Of a stretch of DNA of 64,000 nt, positions 62,846 through 64,000 are shown piece by piece. This DNA is from Scleroderma bovista. Its lineage: Eukaryota > Basidiomycota > Agaricomycetes > Boletales > Sclerodermataceae. Position numbers and translations under genes: made by a program. Numbering within the stretch: the first letter of the stretch is position 1; the number at the start of each line of letters is the position of its first letter. The notes beneath the pieces are model-generated. The model was given only the letters and a program-made list of their open reading frames with translations, searched no databases and was not told where the DNA came from. The DNA lies in NCBI GenBank assembly GCA_037178675.1, contig JAYMGJ010000084.1, positions 41,938 through 105,937 of the forward strand, in the 5' to 3' direction.

Positions 62846-64000
62846 ATTATGCATTATGAGCACTACCATTGAATGGCCTGGGCCGAGCAGGGTGAGGTGT
62901 TGTATTCCAATCAACTAAAATATGCCCTACCACTACAGACATATTCAAAGTTAACACACATCCGACCAAGGTCAATTACATCTAAAATATACAAGGAGCA
63001 ATTGCTAGCAGATGTGTCTGCATCAAGTCATACAAGTGGAACTGAGTAGATACGAAAGTTGATGCATTGATGGCTGGTGGCACTTCGTCGTCATCATTGG
63101 GTGGGTAGTGCCAATGTTGCCCAGACTACCCCCCAAAGGGGGGTAGTGTATAGTCTGTGTGCGAAGGGAGGTATCCCGGGCAATCAAATCTGTTTGTCGT
63201 GTCCGTCGGACACCCCTCTCCTAAGATCGGGGCCACGTACAGTACACACAGGGACAGGTAAAGGGGCGGGTTTGGGCGTGCGGTTTCGAGCCTGCGAAAG
63301 CTCTCGTCAGGGGGCTTAAACCGCTACCCTGACCGCCGCCCTTCCGGGGCTGTTTAGGTGAACTACCATCTACCACATACGAGGGGAGTAGGCTGAAGCA
63401 TGTGAGCTGGCAGCGACCCGATGCAAGGATGGTCTGAAAAACTGGGTGAAGGCAGGTGGGGACAAGGAGGCTTCTTTGTCAGTGAAGCCAACAGTGCGAG
63501 GCTGTTCCCACAGGCCAGCCGGGTGAGAACATCCCTTTCGGGAGCGCGCCAGCACTTTTCTCGTCCCCGTGCAGCACCACACTGGTACTAGCCAGTGTGG
63601 ATCCTCTCTTGCCATACCGCTGAGGGTATCCGACGAGTGGCACAGAGGCAGTGATGGTGTTGGTGTTGGTGTCATCACGGTTATAGTCTCAATGTTATTC
63701 TCATTACAGGCAGTGGTATGGCATCATTGTGGTCATGGTGATCTATCAGCTTGGTTGTTGTTTGTGGTAGTCCGACGTTGGTTGTGGTGATGATCCCAGC
63801 ATTGGTTGCCATCGTGGTTGTGACAGTCAACATTGGTGGTGGATGCATGGTCATCATTGGCGCTGATGATGGTCATCACTGTTGTTATTGCTAGTTGTGG
63901 TTGTCGTGGTTGTCAACACTGGTGTTGGCGGCACCTGTTCTCGTCATCGTCCTTGTTGTCAACAATAGCACGGCGTTGTGTCTTTGTCAACACTAGTCAC
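62846..64000. other. GC-rich hairpin cluster and degenerate GTT/GGT repeat
   Basis: No gene recognised. Hairpins are at 63125-63145 (9 bp arms, AAA loop, with an outer CAGACT/AGTCTG stem), 63199-63213 (GTGTCC/GGACAC), 63306-63333 (GTCAGGG/CCCTGAC) and 63577-63600 (CCACACTGG/CCAGTGTGG). From about 63655 to the window end the sequence is a degenerate run of GTTGTGGTTG and GGTGTTGGTGTTG words with interspersed ATGGTCATC. The first part could be a structured RNA or the 5' UTR of a non-LTR element; the second is a simple-sequence tract. Confidence 0.5.

Noticed and set aside
63655..64000. possible CRISPR-like or protein-coding repeat at the window end
   Set aside because: The words are irregular GTT/GGT simple sequence without fixed unit or spacer lengths, and CRISPR arrays are not expected in a fungal nucleus.

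Overview
The window looks like nuclear DNA of a mushroom-forming basidiomycete (Agaricomycetes). The evidence is introns of about 45-60 nt with short GTNNGT donors, an NLR-type NACHT-WD40 gene whose linker (TGSVINQIDTID) is typical of agaric NLRs, a DUF6698 gene, and two decayed tyrosine-recombinase elements of a kind I associate with mushroom genomes. All gene models were spliced by eye from the sequence; no search was run. Exon lists are given where the frame closes exactly.

Region 1 (about 0.5-37 kb) is gene-rich and mostly intact. In order it holds: a Utp16/Bud21-like nucleolar protein (+), a deaminase-MYND protein (-), a 10-exon NACHT-WD40 NLR with 14 WD40 repeats (-), an F-box protein (+), a basidiomycete protein of unknown function (+), the checkpoint kinase Chk1 (+, 11 exons, one GC-AG intron), a secreted GH55 beta-1,3-glucanase with 17-22 nt micro-exons (+), a Yfh7-like P-loop kinase (-), a GH99/GH71-like protein with a long proline-rich tail (+), a small membrane protein of uncertain integrity (-), an Rsc1/Rsc2-type bromodomain-BAH subunit (-), and, across a short shared promoter, a C2H2 zinc-finger factor (+).

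Region 2 (about 37-64 kb) is accessory DNA. It starts with about 4 kb without recognisable genes, then fragments of ordinary host genes: two decayed cyclin copies, one of them joined to a casein kinase 1 pseudogene, followed by a relic resembling a DUF6589 transposon protein.

The centre of interest is a pair of about 5 kb elements, copy A (44.6-49.6 kb, +) and copy B (57.3-62.3 kb, -). Each has the same two genes in the same order: an XPG/Rad2-family (PIN-like) nuclease and then a tyrosine recombinase with R...HxxR...W...RY signatures and a C-terminal LKDWP domain. The copies converge on a 7.7 kb spacer that holds an apparently intact 359-codon DUF6698 gene. Both recombinases are broken by in-frame TGA codons, and copy B also by a 460 bp solo LTR with a 5 bp target duplication. 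The copy B nuclease reads through seven exons with all acidic motifs present. Just upstream of it is a chimeric junction of a cyclin fragment and a PRP8 fragment.

I infer that these are two members of an undescribed or poorly described recombinase-plus-nuclease mobile element family, in a locus that has gathered host gene pieces and has then decayed with many changes consistent with C-to-T. The window ends with a GC-rich run of hairpins and a degenerate GTT/GGT repeat.
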